Assembly: GCA_013289855.1 (NCBI GenBank)
Contig: JABCZD010000007.1
Span: 62,001-126,000 of the forward strand
DNA length: 64,000 nt
Source of the DNA: Acidobacteriota bacterium
Lineage (GTDB): Bacteria > Acidobacteriota > Terriglobia > Acidiferrales > UBA7541
Direction: 5' to 3'
Shown: positions 16,481 through 25,146 of the stretch, in pieces
Numbering within the stretch: position 1 is the first letter of the stretch
Layout of the letters: every line of letters begins with the position of its first letter
Notes under the pieces: generated by a model
Seen by the model: the letters and a program-made list of their open reading frames with translations, nothing else
Told to the model about the DNA's origin: nothing
Databases searched by the model: none
Translations under genes and position numbers: made by a program

Positions 16481-17868
16481 GCCCAGGCACCACCGTGCGC
16501 CGTGCGCCGCAAATATTCGCCGCGGCCCGCGCGTCCGAGAAACTTCCCATGCTCCACAATCAGCTCGCCGCGCGAAAATACTTGCCGCGCATTCCCTCGC
16601 ACTTGAAATCCTTCAAACATCGAATAATCCACGCGCATGTTGTGGGTCTTCGCGCTGATCAAATGCGCCGCCGCCGGATCCCATACCACAATGTCCGCAT
16701 CGCTGCCCACCGCCAGCGTCCCTTTCTTGGGATACATGCCGAAAATTTTCGCCGGCGCCGTGGCCACGATTTCAACGAAGCGATTTAGCGAAATCTTCCC
16801 GGCGTTCACCCCGTGGTGATGCATCAGCTGCAGGCGGTTTTCGATTCCCGGACCGCCGTTGGGAATTTTGGTGAAATCATCTTTGCCAAGGATTTTCTGA
16901 TCCTCGAAACAAAATGGGCAATGATCCGTTGAAACCACCTGAAGATTGTCTTGCTGCAAACCGTCCCAAAGCTTCGGCAGATTTTCTTTTTCGCGGAGGG
17001 GCGGAGTAAACACGTATTTGGCGCCTTCAAATCCCGGGCGTTTCATTTCGTCAATCGAAAGCAGCAGATACTGTGGGCAGGTTTCCGCAAACGCCGGAAC
17101 CCCGCGGCTTCGCGCCTCGCGCACTTCATTCAACGCATCTTCCGACGAAAGATGCACGATGTAAACAGGCGCACCGGCAATCTCCGACAGGGCAATCGCG
17201 CGATGCACCGCTTCCGCTTCCGCCATCGTGGGCCGCGTCAAAGCGTGATACACCGGAGCGGTCTTGCCCTCCGCGAGCGCCTGCTGCACGATCACGTCGA
17301 TCACGCCGCCATTTTCCGCATGCATGCAAATCAGCGCGCCGTTTTTGGCAGTCTGCTTTAATGCACGGAAGATCGTGGCGTCATCCACCTGCAGCACGTT
17401 GGGATAGGCCATGAACAGCTTGAAGCTGGCCACTCCTTCGCGCACCATGTCGTCCATATCCTCGAGCCCGGCTTCACCCAAATCGGTGACGATCATGTGC
17501 AAGCCGTAATCGATGCACGCTTTGTTTTCGGCTTTCTTCCACCAAGTATCAAGTGCATCGCGCGTCTTCGTCCCGCGCGCCTGAATCGCAAAATCTACAA
17601 TGGTCGTTGTTCCGCCAATCGCCGCGGCCCGCGTGCCCGTTTCAAAATCGTCGCTGGACGTCGTCCCGCCAAACGGCATGTCCAGATGCGTGTGTGGATC
17701 AATGCCGCCGGGCAGCAACAACATTCCGAAAGCATCCAGCACTTTTTGCCCATCCGTCGCGGGAATGCCCGCGCGGATTTCCTTGATGCTCGCGCCTTCA
17801 ACTGAAATATCCGCCGGAAAGGTTTTATCGGCGGTCACCACGGTGCCATTTTTAATCAGCAAGCCCAT
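16477..17868 (-). CDS. hydA: Dihydropyrimidinase / D-hydantoinase
   Basis: 463 residues, the usual length. It carries the first metal pair His59 and His61 (GGIDPHTHLDMPFGG) and Lys150 (VASFKLFMAYP), the residue carbamylated to bridge the two zincs in the family. Further metal ligands lie in ICMHAENGG and IVHLSS, and an Asp in STDHCPF. The enzyme opens 5,6-dihydrouracil or dihydrothymine to N-carbamoyl-beta-amino acids in the cytoplasm. The ATG at 17868 overlaps the preA stop by one base (TAATG), so I reject the longer frame that begins at 18006. The gene sits between preA and the NCS1 permease. Confidence 0.95.
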   Translation of the reverse strand: MGLLIKNGTVVTADKTFPADISVEGASIKEIRAGIPATDGQKVLDAFGMLLLPGGIDPHTHLDMPFGGTTSSDDFETGTRAAAIGGTTTIVDFAIQARGTKTRDALDTWWKKAENKACIDYGLHMIVTDLGEAGLEDMDDMVREGVASFKLFMAYPNVLQVDDATIFRALKQTAKNGALICMHAENGGVIDVIVQQALAEGKTAPVYHALTRPTMAEAEAVHRAIALSEIAGAPVYIVHLSSEDALNEVREARSRGVPAFAETCPQYLLLSIDEMKRPGFEGAKYVFTPPLREKENLPKLWDGLQQDNLQVVSTDHCPFCFEDQKILGKDDFTKIPNGGPGIENRLQLMHHHGVNAGKISLNRFVEIVATAPAKIFGMYPKKGTLAVGSDADIVVWDPAAAHLISAKTHNMRVDYSMFEGFQVRGNARQVFSRGELIVEHGKFLGRAGRGEYLRRTAHGGAWA

Positions 17869-19289
17869 TAGTGTTGTACCTTCACCGGAATTCCCAGAGC
17901 CGACCGCTGCTCCCACGATTGCGGTGGCAAACCAATATCGATTCGCTCCATGGTGATGCAATTCTCTACCGGACACACGAGCATACAAAGATTGCAGCCC
18001 ACACACTCGGATTCATCCACGCGCGGTATCCGGGCCAATGGCGTAGCGTAAGGCTCCGCACCAACTCGTTCGCTCATGCCGCCATCCAGTTTCGGAATTG
18101 GAGTGACCGCAATCGCCGCGCGACTCCGCGCTTCGTAAGTCGCCGGCGTAGTGTGACCATTTCCGCTCTCGCTAACACGATCCAGGTGAATGCATTGATG
18201 CGCGCCATCCCAGCAAGCCGTATAACAAAGCTCGCACCCAATGCACTTTTCTTCATGAATCCGCGCCACCACTTTGTAGTTGAGATTCAGGTTTTTCCAT
18301 TCCTTCACATTCGCCAGACTTAATCCCTGAAACGCCGCAATATTCGCAAAACCTTTCTCCGCCATCCAATTCGCCAGCCCATCGGTCATATCTTCAACGA
18401 TCCGGTAGCCGTAGCGCATCGCCGCGGTACAAACTTGCACCGTTCCGCACCCCAGCAGAAAAAATTCCGCTGCATCGCGCCAATCGGAAATTCCGCCAAT
18501 GCCGGAAAGTGGCAAGCAGGACTCCGCGTCGCTCTGTACCTGCTGCACCATATTTAGAGCGATCGGCTTCACTGCCGGCCCGCAATAACCACCGTGCGAA
18601 GACTTCCCATCCACATTGGGCCGCGGCACCAGCGTCTGCAAATCAATTCCTGTAATCGAATTGATGGTATTGATCGCAGAAAGCCCGTCGGCTCCGCCGC
18701 GCTTCGCCGCCCGCGCAACGGTTCGAATATCCGTAATATTCGGCGTCAATTTTACCAGCACCGGAGTCCGCGCCTTTTCCTTCACCCACGCGGTGATCAT
18801 CTCCGCATATTCCGGCACTTGACCAACCGCGCTTCCCATCCCCCGCTCGCTCATCCCGTGCGGACATCCAAAATTAAGCTCCAGCCCATCCGCCCCCGCG
18901 TCTTCCGCTTGTTGCACGATGGTGTGCCAGGCCTCGCGCTTCGATTCCACCATCAGCGAAACAATCACGGCGTGCCGCGGATAGCGCTTTTTAACCTCAC
19001 TGATCTCACGCAGATTCACATCCAACGGACGATCGGTGATCAGCTCAATATTGTTGAGCCCCATCATGCGCTGGCCGTTCCAGTCCACTGACGAATAGCG
19101 CGAAGACACATTGGTAATTGGCTCACCCAAAGTTTTCCAAACCGCGCCGCCCCACCCGGCATCGAACGCGCGCATCACCTGTTCGCCGCAGTTCGTTGGC
19201 GGCGCCGAAGCCAGCCAAAACGGATTGGGGGAATAAATTTTCCCCGCGAACATTACGGAAAGATCCGGCGCAACCTTAGCTTTGGACAT
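17868..19289 (-). CDS. preA: NAD-dependent dihydropyrimidine dehydrogenase, subunit PreA
   Basis: 473 residues. The FMN-binding TIM barrel (about 1-320) contains NFGCPHGMSERG with Cys142 in the position of the catalytic Cys of dihydropyrimidine dehydrogenase. The C-terminal region has two 4Fe-4S ferredoxin motifs (CIGCELCYTACW and CVGCNLCMLVCPVENC). It reduces uracil and thymine to the 5,6-dihydro forms with electrons from PreT. I chose ATG 19289 because CGAGGG lies just upstream and the family begins near there; ATG 19304 is also possible. Either start overlaps the end of preT, which indicates tight coupling. Confidence 0.95.
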   Translation of the reverse strand: MSKAKVAPDLSVMFAGKIYSPNPFWLASAPPTNCGEQVMRAFDAGWGGAVWKTLGEPITNVSSRYSSVDWNGQRMMGLNNIELITDRPLDVNLREISEVKKRYPRHAVIVSLMVESKREAWHTIVQQAEDAGADGLELNFGCPHGMSERGMGSAVGQVPEYAEMITAWVKEKARTPVLVKLTPNITDIRTVARAAKRGGADGLSAINTINSITGIDLQTLVPRPNVDGKSSHGGYCGPAVKPIALNMVQQVQSDAESCLPLSGIGGISDWRDAAEFFLLGCGTVQVCTAAMRYGYRIVEDMTDGLANWMAEKGFANIAAFQGLSLANVKEWKNLNLNYKVVARIHEEKCIGCELCYTACWDGAHQCIHLDRVSESGNGHTTPATYEARSRAAIAVTPIPKLDGGMSERVGAEPYATPLARIPRVDESECVGCNLCMLVCPVENCITMERIDIGLPPQSWEQRSALGIPVKVQH

Positions 19290-20670
19290 GCGACCCTCGG
19301 ACATTCGCCTTCTCAAGCACGCTGGCAATCGCCACCGCCGCGCGTTTTCCGTCGGCCACCGCGTCCACCACTTCCCGCCCGCCATTCACGCAGTCGCCGC
19401 CGGCGAAGTATTTGGCGTTAGCGGTGCGGCCAGTCGCCCGCTCCACCTGCACCCGGCCATCCTCAAGCTTCACGCCCCGCAAACTTTTTAGTAATTCCAG
19501 CAGCGGTGATTGTCCAATGGCCGTGATCACCATCTCGCAAGGAATGCGAAACGCCGAACCGGCCAAAAATTCCATCGCGCTCGATCCGCTCTCATTTTCT
19601 TTCACGCGCCGGCACTCCACCGCCGCGATTCCCTCCCCGGACTCCGTCGCATGAATGGCCGTCGGTTGCGTGTGCCAATGAAAAAGTACGCCCTCGCGCT
19701 TGGCATCTTCATATTCAAACTCGAACGCCGCCATCTGCCGTGAGCCTCGCCGGTACAAAAGATGCACCTCTTCCGCGCCCAAACGTTTCGCCGCGCGCGC
19801 CGCGTCGATCGCGGTGTTCCCCGCACCGACTACGACCACTCGCCGCCCTACGCGCACGTTCCCGCCCGTTTTGTAACCCGCAATAAATTCCAGCGCATTC
19901 CGCACGTCACTCAGCTGCTCGCCGGAAATGGATAATCGGCGCATTTCGCCAAGCCCCACGCCGATAAAAATAACGTCGTAGTCCTTGTCGAGCTGCGCCA
20001 GCGCGGCCTCTCCGCGAATCTCGTCTCCGAAGGCGAACTCCACGCCCAGCGCGCGAATCATCTCAATCTCGCGCAAACTGTCCACCGCCCGCAGTTTGTA
20101 CTCCGCCACGCCGTGCGTATTCAAACCGCCTGGCAGCTCCTGCCGTTCAAAGATTTTCACTCCATGCCCGCGCAACCGCAATTCCGCGGCGCACGCCAAT
20201 GACGCCGGCCCCGCCCCAATACAAGCCACTCGCCCGGTGTGCTCCGTTGATGATTTCTTGGGCAGTACCGCGCCATCCTGGAAAAATGCATCCATGGCGT
20301 GCCGCTGCAACAATCCAATATGAATCGGCTCCTGGTTATAGCGGTGAAAAACACACGCACCTTCGCACAATACTTCCACCGGACACACCCGCGCACAACT
20401 GGCCCCCAAAATATTGGCGTCCAGAATCGTCAGCGCCGACCCGCGCAAATTGTCCTGTGAAATTTTCTTGATAAACCGGGGCACATCAATGTGCGTGGGG
20501 CAAGCCGCGGCACACGGCGCATCAAAACAATACAGACAGCGATTTGCCTCCGCGAGCGCCGCCACCGCACCTAGCGGTGGGTGAACTTCCGCAAATCGCT
20601 CGGCAACCTCCGGCCGCACCTGCAGCAGCGCGTGTTCGCTACGACCCGCATGACCATCCGATAAGGCCAC
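19276..20670 (-). CDS. preT: NAD-dependent dihydropyrimidine dehydrogenase, subunit PreT
   Basis: 464 residues. The N-terminal cysteine clusters (RCLYCFDAPCAAACPTHID and ILGASCARVCPVEVLCEGAC) bind Fe-S clusters as in the glutamate synthase small subunit and PreT. Two dinucleotide-binding motifs follow: CIGAGPASLACAAELRLRG for FAD and VVGAGNTAIDAARAAKRLG for NAD(P). It passes electrons from NADH to PreA. The GTG start at 20670 is preceded by TTGGAG. It lies 63 bases after the beta-ureidopropionase gene and overlaps preA. Confidence 0.93.
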   Translation of the reverse strand: MALSDGHAGRSEHALLQVRPEVAERFAEVHPPLGAVAALAEANRCLYCFDAPCAAACPTHIDVPRFIKKISQDNLRGSALTILDANILGASCARVCPVEVLCEGACVFHRYNQEPIHIGLLQRHAMDAFFQDGAVLPKKSSTEHTGRVACIGAGPASLACAAELRLRGHGVKIFERQELPGGLNTHGVAEYKLRAVDSLREIEMIRALGVEFAFGDEIRGEAALAQLDKDYDVIFIGVGLGEMRRLSISGEQLSDVRNALEFIAGYKTGGNVRVGRRVVVVGAGNTAIDAARAAKRLGAEEVHLLYRRGSRQMAAFEFEYEDAKREGVLFHWHTQPTAIHATESGEGIAAVECRRVKENESGSSAMEFLAGSAFRIPCEMVITAIGQSPLLELLKSLRGVKLEDGRVQVERATGRTANAKYFAGGDCVNGGREVVDAVADGKRAAVAIASVLEKANVRGSHVQS

Positions 20671-20733
20671 TGGCGCTCCAAAATAACGGAAAAAATGCGC
20701 TGCTCGGTTCCGGAGCCTACTGCCTGCAAAAGC

Positions 20734-21603
20734 TCACGGCTTCACCAAATCTCCATACATGTCCGGACGGCGGTCGCGGAAAAATTGCCAGGTCTTGCGC
20801 ACCTGCGAAATCATCTCTAAATCGAGGTCCGCGATCAGCACTTCGTCCTTGTCGCGCGCCGCCTGCGAAAAAATCTGTCCGCGCGGATCGCAAAAGTAGC
20901 TCGACCCGTAAAACTCTCCGATATTCCAGGGCGCCTCGGTGCCCACGCGATTAATCGCAGCAATAAAATATCCGTTGGCCGCCGCATGCGCCGGCTGTTC
21001 CAGCTTCCACAAGTATTCGCTGAGCCCCGCCACCGTCGCCGAAGGATTAAATACAATCTCCGCCCCATTCAAGCCCAGCGCCCGCGCGCCTTCCGGGAAA
21101 TGCCGGTCATAGCAGATGTACACGCCAATTTTCGCGAATCCCAAATCAAAGACCGGATAGCCCAAATTCCCCGGACGAAAATAGAATTTCTCCCAGAACC
21201 CCGGCGCCACGTGCGGAATGTGGGTCTTGCGATATTTTCCCAGATATTTCCCACTATCGTCGATCACCGCCGCCGTATTGTAGTAAATCCCGTCGCCATC
21301 AATTTCATACACCGGCACGACCAGCGCCACGTGGCTCTGCGCCGCCAGTTTACACATCACTTGCGTCGTTGGACCGTCCGGCACACGCTCGGTGAAGTCA
21401 TACCAGCGTGTCGATTGTTCCGCGCAAAAATAGGGTCCGTAAAAGATCTCCTGCAAGCACACGATTTGCGCGCCCGCCATTGCCGCTTGCCGGATCATCG
21501 CCACGTGCTTGTCGATCATCACCTGCTTGATTTTCTCCAGCGGACTCTCCGCTGGCTCCGCAGTTCGCGCTTGAATGAGTGCACACCGGACATTTCGCGC
21601 CAT
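20734..21603 (-). CDS. Beta-ureidopropionase / N-carbamoyl amidohydrolase (nitrilase superfamily)
   Basis: 289 residues with the nitrilase-type triad Glu52 (CLQEIFYGPYF), Lys126 (GKYRKTHIP) and Cys164 (VYICYDRHFPEG). The sequence context GPYFCAEQ is typical of beta-alanine synthase and N-carbamoylputrescine-amidase-like enzymes. In this operon it should hydrolyse N-carbamoyl-beta-alanine to beta-alanine, CO2 and ammonia, completing reductive pyrimidine breakdown. I chose ATG 21603 because GAGGGGAAAG stands directly upstream; a start at 21633 would skip that site. It is the first gene of the leftward operon. Confidence 0.9.
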   Translation of the reverse strand: MARNVRCALIQARTAEPAESPLEKIKQVMIDKHVAMIRQAAMAGAQIVCLQEIFYGPYFCAEQSTRWYDFTERVPDGPTTQVMCKLAAQSHVALVVPVYEIDGDGIYYNTAAVIDDSGKYLGKYRKTHIPHVAPGFWEKFYFRPGNLGYPVFDLGFAKIGVYICYDRHFPEGARALGLNGAEIVFNPSATVAGLSEYLWKLEQPAHAAANGYFIAAINRVGTEAPWNIGEFYGSSYFCDPRGQIFSQAARDKDEVLIADLDLEMISQVRKTWQFFRDRRPDMYGDLVKP

Positions 21604-22036
21604 CTTTCCCCTCGATCCCAAGAGTAGTGCCAATCGAAATCAGCCGGCACCTCAAATCAGGCAACTAAGGCTTTCTATGCCACTTCGGCCGGCCGGGCTT
21701 ACGCACAGAACTTTGAGCATCACACTATACTCACATTCCGCGACGTCGGCAGCTCACTCTTCCGCACCGATTGTCCAGTTCTTTGCAACCATGGAACGGC
21801 CGAAGGTCCGCCCGAACGGTATGCGAGTAAAGAGGGCGGCCATGACTTCTAGAAATCTTAGCCACGATCGACCTAGGTGTCGTTGTGAGAGAGGGAGACG
21901 AAGGGGTGCGGAAAATCCAAGAAGGGGAGCTGACTAGCTCGAAGAATCAACCATGTCTGGAGGCGTCAAGAATGAACACGTTGCATCACGAGAGCCGTGT
22001 GCTCCAAGACACCGTAAAGCTCATCTTTTGATGCAG
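21604..22036. other. Gap of 433 bases with no recognisable gene
   Basis: It lies upstream of the pyrimidine operon and downstream of the zinc-ribbon gene. Both strands are broken by frequent stops, and the base composition is less GC-rich than the neighbouring genes. The operon promoter should lie in its left part, but I see no clear -35/-10 pair. Confidence 0.5.
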
Positions 22037-22249
22037 TTACACTACTCCTAGAGCACGCGCATCGCGCTGCGCCGGCACTTGTCGCTGAAACCCCCAAAAC
22101 CGTAAGTCACAGTCATCACATCGGTACGGCCACACCAGGGTTAAGCGCAGGAATACACGTTCCACGAATCCCCGGCGCATAGATCGCCGGATCATGCTGC
22201 TCTCGCAATTCGGACAGCTATATAAGGTCTTGGCAAAGCAGAGTTCCAT
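22037..22249 (-). CDS. Small zinc-ribbon protein
   Basis: 70 residues. Two CxxC pairs (Cys12/Cys15 in SCPNC and Cys44/Cys47 in YRCDDC) are separated by an Arg-rich and hydrophobic spacer with R-R-S-M-R-R-G, which is a zinc-ribbon layout. Small proteins of the form CP.C...RRS.RRG...YPYRC..C are frequent in Acidobacteriota; this family memory is unverified. The start ATG at 22249 has AGAGG six bases upstream. A perfect 7-5-7 inverted repeat lies 22 bases further upstream. Function unknown, possibly nucleic-acid binding or a structural adaptor. Confidence 0.6.
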   Translation of the reverse strand: MELCFAKTLYSCPNCESSMIRRSMRRGFVERVFLRLTLVWPYRCDDCDLRFWGFQRQVPAQRDARALGVV

Positions 22250-22271
22250 ATTGAACCTCTGCTTGCTAGTA

Positions 22272-22290
22272 TTAGTACTCTTGGTACTAA
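22272..22290. promoter_or_regulatory. Perfect 7-5-7 inverted repeat, putative operator
   Basis: TTAGTAC-TCTTG-GTACTAA lies 22 bases upstream of the leftward zinc-ribbon start and about 190 bases upstream of the rightward TPM gene. AT-rich flanks and no following T-run favour a protein-binding site over a terminator. Confidence 0.45.
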
Positions 22291-22482
22291 ATTCACCCTT
22301 TTGCCTGTCCCTTCGTGTCTTTCCATTACCTGTCCATACGAACAGGCTGCCTCCACCCTCAGCTTCATCTCTCGGTCAACCTCCCTAATTTGCGCGCACC
22401 TTGGAACGGATTTGGGGCCTTTACACCTCCCCACACAAGGTCCTATAGTCGATGAGCAACCAGCATCCGCCTCTCGCCAAAA

Positions 22483-23310
22483 ATGCCTCGGCCTTTTCCA
22501 AAGTTCAGCGCCGCACTTTTACTGCTCCTCGCCTCGCTCAGCATTTTGTGCTCCCCGGGGTCGCGTGCGGAAGACCTCAACAAAATTGCGCCCAGCGGCT
22601 ACGTCATCGACCTCGCCGGTATTCTCGATCCCAACGCGAAATCCACCCTCGCAGCCCTGTGCACCGAACTCCAGCAAAAGACCGGCGCGCAGATGGCCAT
22701 CGTCACGGTCCACTCCTTCGAAGGCCGCTCCGTCGAAGATTACGCCGCCGATCTTTACAAGCATCTCGGAGTTGGCCCCAAAAAGGACGACCGCGGCGTA
22801 CTTCTCCTCGTTTCCCCGGACGAACGTAAATATCGCATCGAAGTCGGCTACGGCCTCGAACCAGTGATAAATGACGCTCGCGCCGGAGACGTCGGCCGCG
22901 CCATGGTCCCCTTCCTCCGCTCCGGCAATTACAACGGCGCGATTCAAACCGCCGCCTGGCAACTAGCCAAGTACATCGCCGACGATAGCGGCGTGACCCT
23001 CTCGCTTGCCGCGCCGGTCCGCGTCGCGCCGCAGCAGGATTCCGACGACCACGGCAGCGCTTTCGGTGCCTGGGTGGTCGTGATCATCATCGTCATCTAC
23101 CTCATCATTGCCGGTATCAGCCGTGGCGGAAGAGGCGGTGGGGGCGGTGGTTTCTTGTGGTTCATTTTAGGCATGTTCCTGGGCGGTTCAGGTCGCGGCG
23201 GCGGTGGTTACAGTGGCGGAGGGTTCGGCGGCAGTAGCGGAGGCGGCGGCGATTTCGGAGGCTTCGGGGGCGGCAGCAGCGGCGGCGGCGGCGCCTCCGG
23301 CAGTTGGTAG
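22483..23310 (+). CDS. Secreted/membrane TPM-domain protein with Gly-rich tail
   Basis: 275 residues: signal peptide (about 1-29), TPM domain (about 38-165; VIDLAGILD, GAQMAIVTVHSFEGRSVEDYA, DRGVLLLVSPDERKYRIEVGYGLE), one membrane segment (about 193-212) and a Gly/Ser-rich C-terminus. The same architecture is found in YgcG-type proteins. Members are reported as phosphatase-like or involved in membrane-complex maintenance. It is followed on the same strand by a nucleotidyltransferase-like gene and lemA; TPM and LemA genes are commonly neighbours. The low-complexity tail (23120-23300) is coding, not a repeat array. Confidence 0.9.
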   Translation: MPRPFPKFSAALLLLLASLSILCSPGSRAEDLNKIAPSGYVIDLAGILDPNAKSTLAALCTELQQKTGAQMAIVTVHSFEGRSVEDYAADLYKHLGVGPKKDDRGVLLLVSPDERKYRIEVGYGLEPVINDARAGDVGRAMVPFLRSGNYNGAIQTAAWQLAKYIADDSGVTLSLAAPVRVAPQQDSDDHGSAFGAWVVVIIIVIYLIIAGISRGGRGGGGGGFLWFILGMFLGGSGRGGGGYSGGGFGGSSGGGGDFGGFGGGSSGGGGASGSW

Positions 23311-23360
23311 CGGCGGACTTTTGTTCACCCCCGTCCCCCCGGGAATACGGTCACTCTGTA

Positions 23361-23378
23361 GGGGCATGCCGTGCCCGT
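23361..23378. repeat. Shortened copy of the GGGCACGGCATGCC palindrome
   Basis: The inverse strand reads GACGGGCACGGCATGCCCCTAC, matching the core and right flank at 9617-9640 but lacking five bases of one arm. It is intergenic, between the TPM and nucleotidyltransferase genes. Confidence 0.55.
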
Positions 23379-23481
23379 CTTGACGGATGCCAGGATCACC
23401 CAAGAATGGACTAGTGCGGTTCCTAAACAAGCGAGGACACGCAGCGCAGTTAAAAGGAACGAAACAGCAGGAGCAAAAAAA

Positions 23482-24231
23482 ATGCTATCCACCGATTCCA
23501 AGCTGACCGAACTAGTCAACCGCCTAAAAGAACTGGCCGCCAAGAATCTCCACTCCGTAATCCTCTACGGCTCCGCCGCCCGCGGCGATTTCCACGAACA
23601 ACATTCCGACCTGAATGTCCTGGTAATCCTGGGATCCCTGGCCGCCCCGGACCTTCGCCGGGTAGCTCCGGCGGTTCAATGGTGGATCACCGATCAGCGC
23701 GAACCCGCCCCACTCTTCTTCACCGAAGAAGAACTCACGCGTTCGTCCGACGTCTTCGCCATCGAGCTCCTCGACATCCGCGACGCCCACCGCGCGCTCT
23801 ACGGCAAAGATCCCGTCGCCGCCATCAACGTTCCCATGAACCTCCATCGCGTGGAACTGGAACACGAGCTCCGTACCACGCTTTTGAAACTCCGCCAGCA
23901 TTTTTTATTGGCGGCCGATCGCCCCGGCGAACTAACTACGGTATTGATCAAATCCACTTCCAGCGTGCTCACGCTCTTTCGCCACGTTCTGATTGCCTTT
24001 GATGAAACGCCGCCGGCCAGCCGCGCTGAAGTAATTTCCCGTACCGCTGCCGTAACAGGCTCCGACGCCCAAGCCCTGAGCGCCGCCCTGCACGTGCGCG
24101 AATCCCCGCAATCCAACCACGACATCCTTGCCATCTACGGCGCATATCTGCAGGCCATCGAAAAGGTCGTCACCGCCCTCGACCGTTTAGTTCCCAAACA
24201 CGAATGGCAGCGGGTCGCCAAGGTGAATTAA
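23482..24231 (+). CDS. Nucleotidyltransferase-fold protein with altered metal motif
   Basis: 249 residues. The N-terminus has the nucleotidyltransferase signature GSAARGDFHEQHSDLNVLVI (residues 30-49). The usual GSx(10)DxD reads D43-L-N45, so the second metal-binding Asp is Asn. The rest is mostly helical with a C-terminal region that could be HEPN-like, though this is not certain. ATG 23482 is chosen for the upstream AGCAGGAGC; a start at 23371 would lie in repeat sequence. Whether it still transfers nucleotides is open. It stands between the TPM and lemA genes. Confidence 0.75.
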   Translation: MLSTDSKLTELVNRLKELAAKNLHSVILYGSAARGDFHEQHSDLNVLVILGSLAAPDLRRVAPAVQWWITDQREPAPLFFTEEELTRSSDVFAIELLDIRDAHRALYGKDPVAAINVPMNLHRVELEHELRTTLLKLRQHFLLAADRPGELTTVLIKSTSSVLTLFRHVLIAFDETPPASRAEVISRTAAVTGSDAQALSAALHVRESPQSNHDILAIYGAYLQAIEKVVTALDRLVPKHEWQRVAKVN

Positions 24232-24371
24232 AGCGCTGTGGCCGTGTTATTCCGCAGCCGTTCGAGTCACGGTCCGAGCGCCACGAAGGCGAGGGCCTCG
24301 GCTGCTGACAAAAATTTCGGCAAATGCCTGCATGTTAAGCTATCTTTGACCAACGCCACCTTGAGGAACTC

Positions 24372-24983
24372 ATGAAAATCGCACTCGTAATCCTGGCCAT
24401 ACTCATTCTGATCGCCGTGCTCATCGGCGGCTCGTTCATCTCACGCCGCAACCAGATCGCCGTCAAACACGTAGCCATCGACGCCGCTTGGGCGCAAGTC
24501 GACGTCGTGCTCCAGCGCCGCGCCGACCTCATCCCTAACCTTGTTGAGACCGTTAAAGGCTACGCCACGCAAGAGCAGATTGTCTTCGGCGACATCGCCA
24601 AGGCCCGCGCAGCCCTGATTGGTGCCAAAACTCCCTCCGACAAAATCGCCGCCAACGGCCAACTCGACTCCGCTCTAAGCCGCTTGCTGGTGGTCGTTGA
24701 GAATTATCCCCAGCTGAAATCCAACGAAAATTTCCTTCGCCTGCAGGACGAACTGGCCGGAACGGAAAACCGCATCGCCATCGAACGCCGTCGCTACAAC
24801 GAAGTAGTCCAGGACTACAACACCTACATCGCCACTTTTCCCAACTCCCTGGTAGCGAGCATGTCCGGCTTCGTCCACAACGACGCCTACTTCAAAGCTG
24901 ACGAAGGCGCCCGCAGCGCGCCCAAAGTAAATTTCAATTTCAACAACGCGCCAGCCGCCACGCCAGCACCGGCGCACCCGTAG
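24372..24983 (+). CDS. lemA: LemA-family membrane protein
   Basis: 203 residues: one N-terminal membrane helix (about 3-25), then the LemA coiled helical domain with [39 protein letters not shown]-type ([13 protein letters not shown]) and [20 protein letters not shown] motifs. The C-terminus is Ala/Pro-rich. Function is not well defined; the family is often linked to TPM proteins and membrane stress. The gene has the same orientation as the preceding TPM and nucleotidyltransferase genes, with a 140-base gap. Confidence 0.95.
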   Translation: MKIALVILAILILIAVLIGGSFISRRNQIAVKHVAIDAAWAQVDVVLQRRADLIPNLVETVKGYATQEQIVFGDIAKARAALIGAKTPSDKIAANGQLDSALSRLLVVVENYPQLKSNENFLRLQDELAGTENRIAIERRRYNEVVQDYNTYIATFPNSLVASMSGFVHNDAYFKADEGARSAPKVNFNFNNAPAATPAPAHP

Positions 24984-25146
24984 GCAGTTCGTAACGTCGA
25001 AAACCTAGCGCGAGAGATCGTCGTGCGGGAGATGTTCAAGGCAAGTTAGACCGAGACGCGACGATCGGGCCGACGTTCGCCCCGAGGTCCGCTTCCACCG
25101 TCGCTAGAGCGTCCCACGCCGGGGCCCAAAGCTCGGCACCACCGCT

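Noticed and set aside
23120..23300. GGC/GGT-rich repeat that could be taken for a tandem array
   Set aside because: It is the coding sequence of the Gly-rich tail of the TPM protein and keeps its reading frame.
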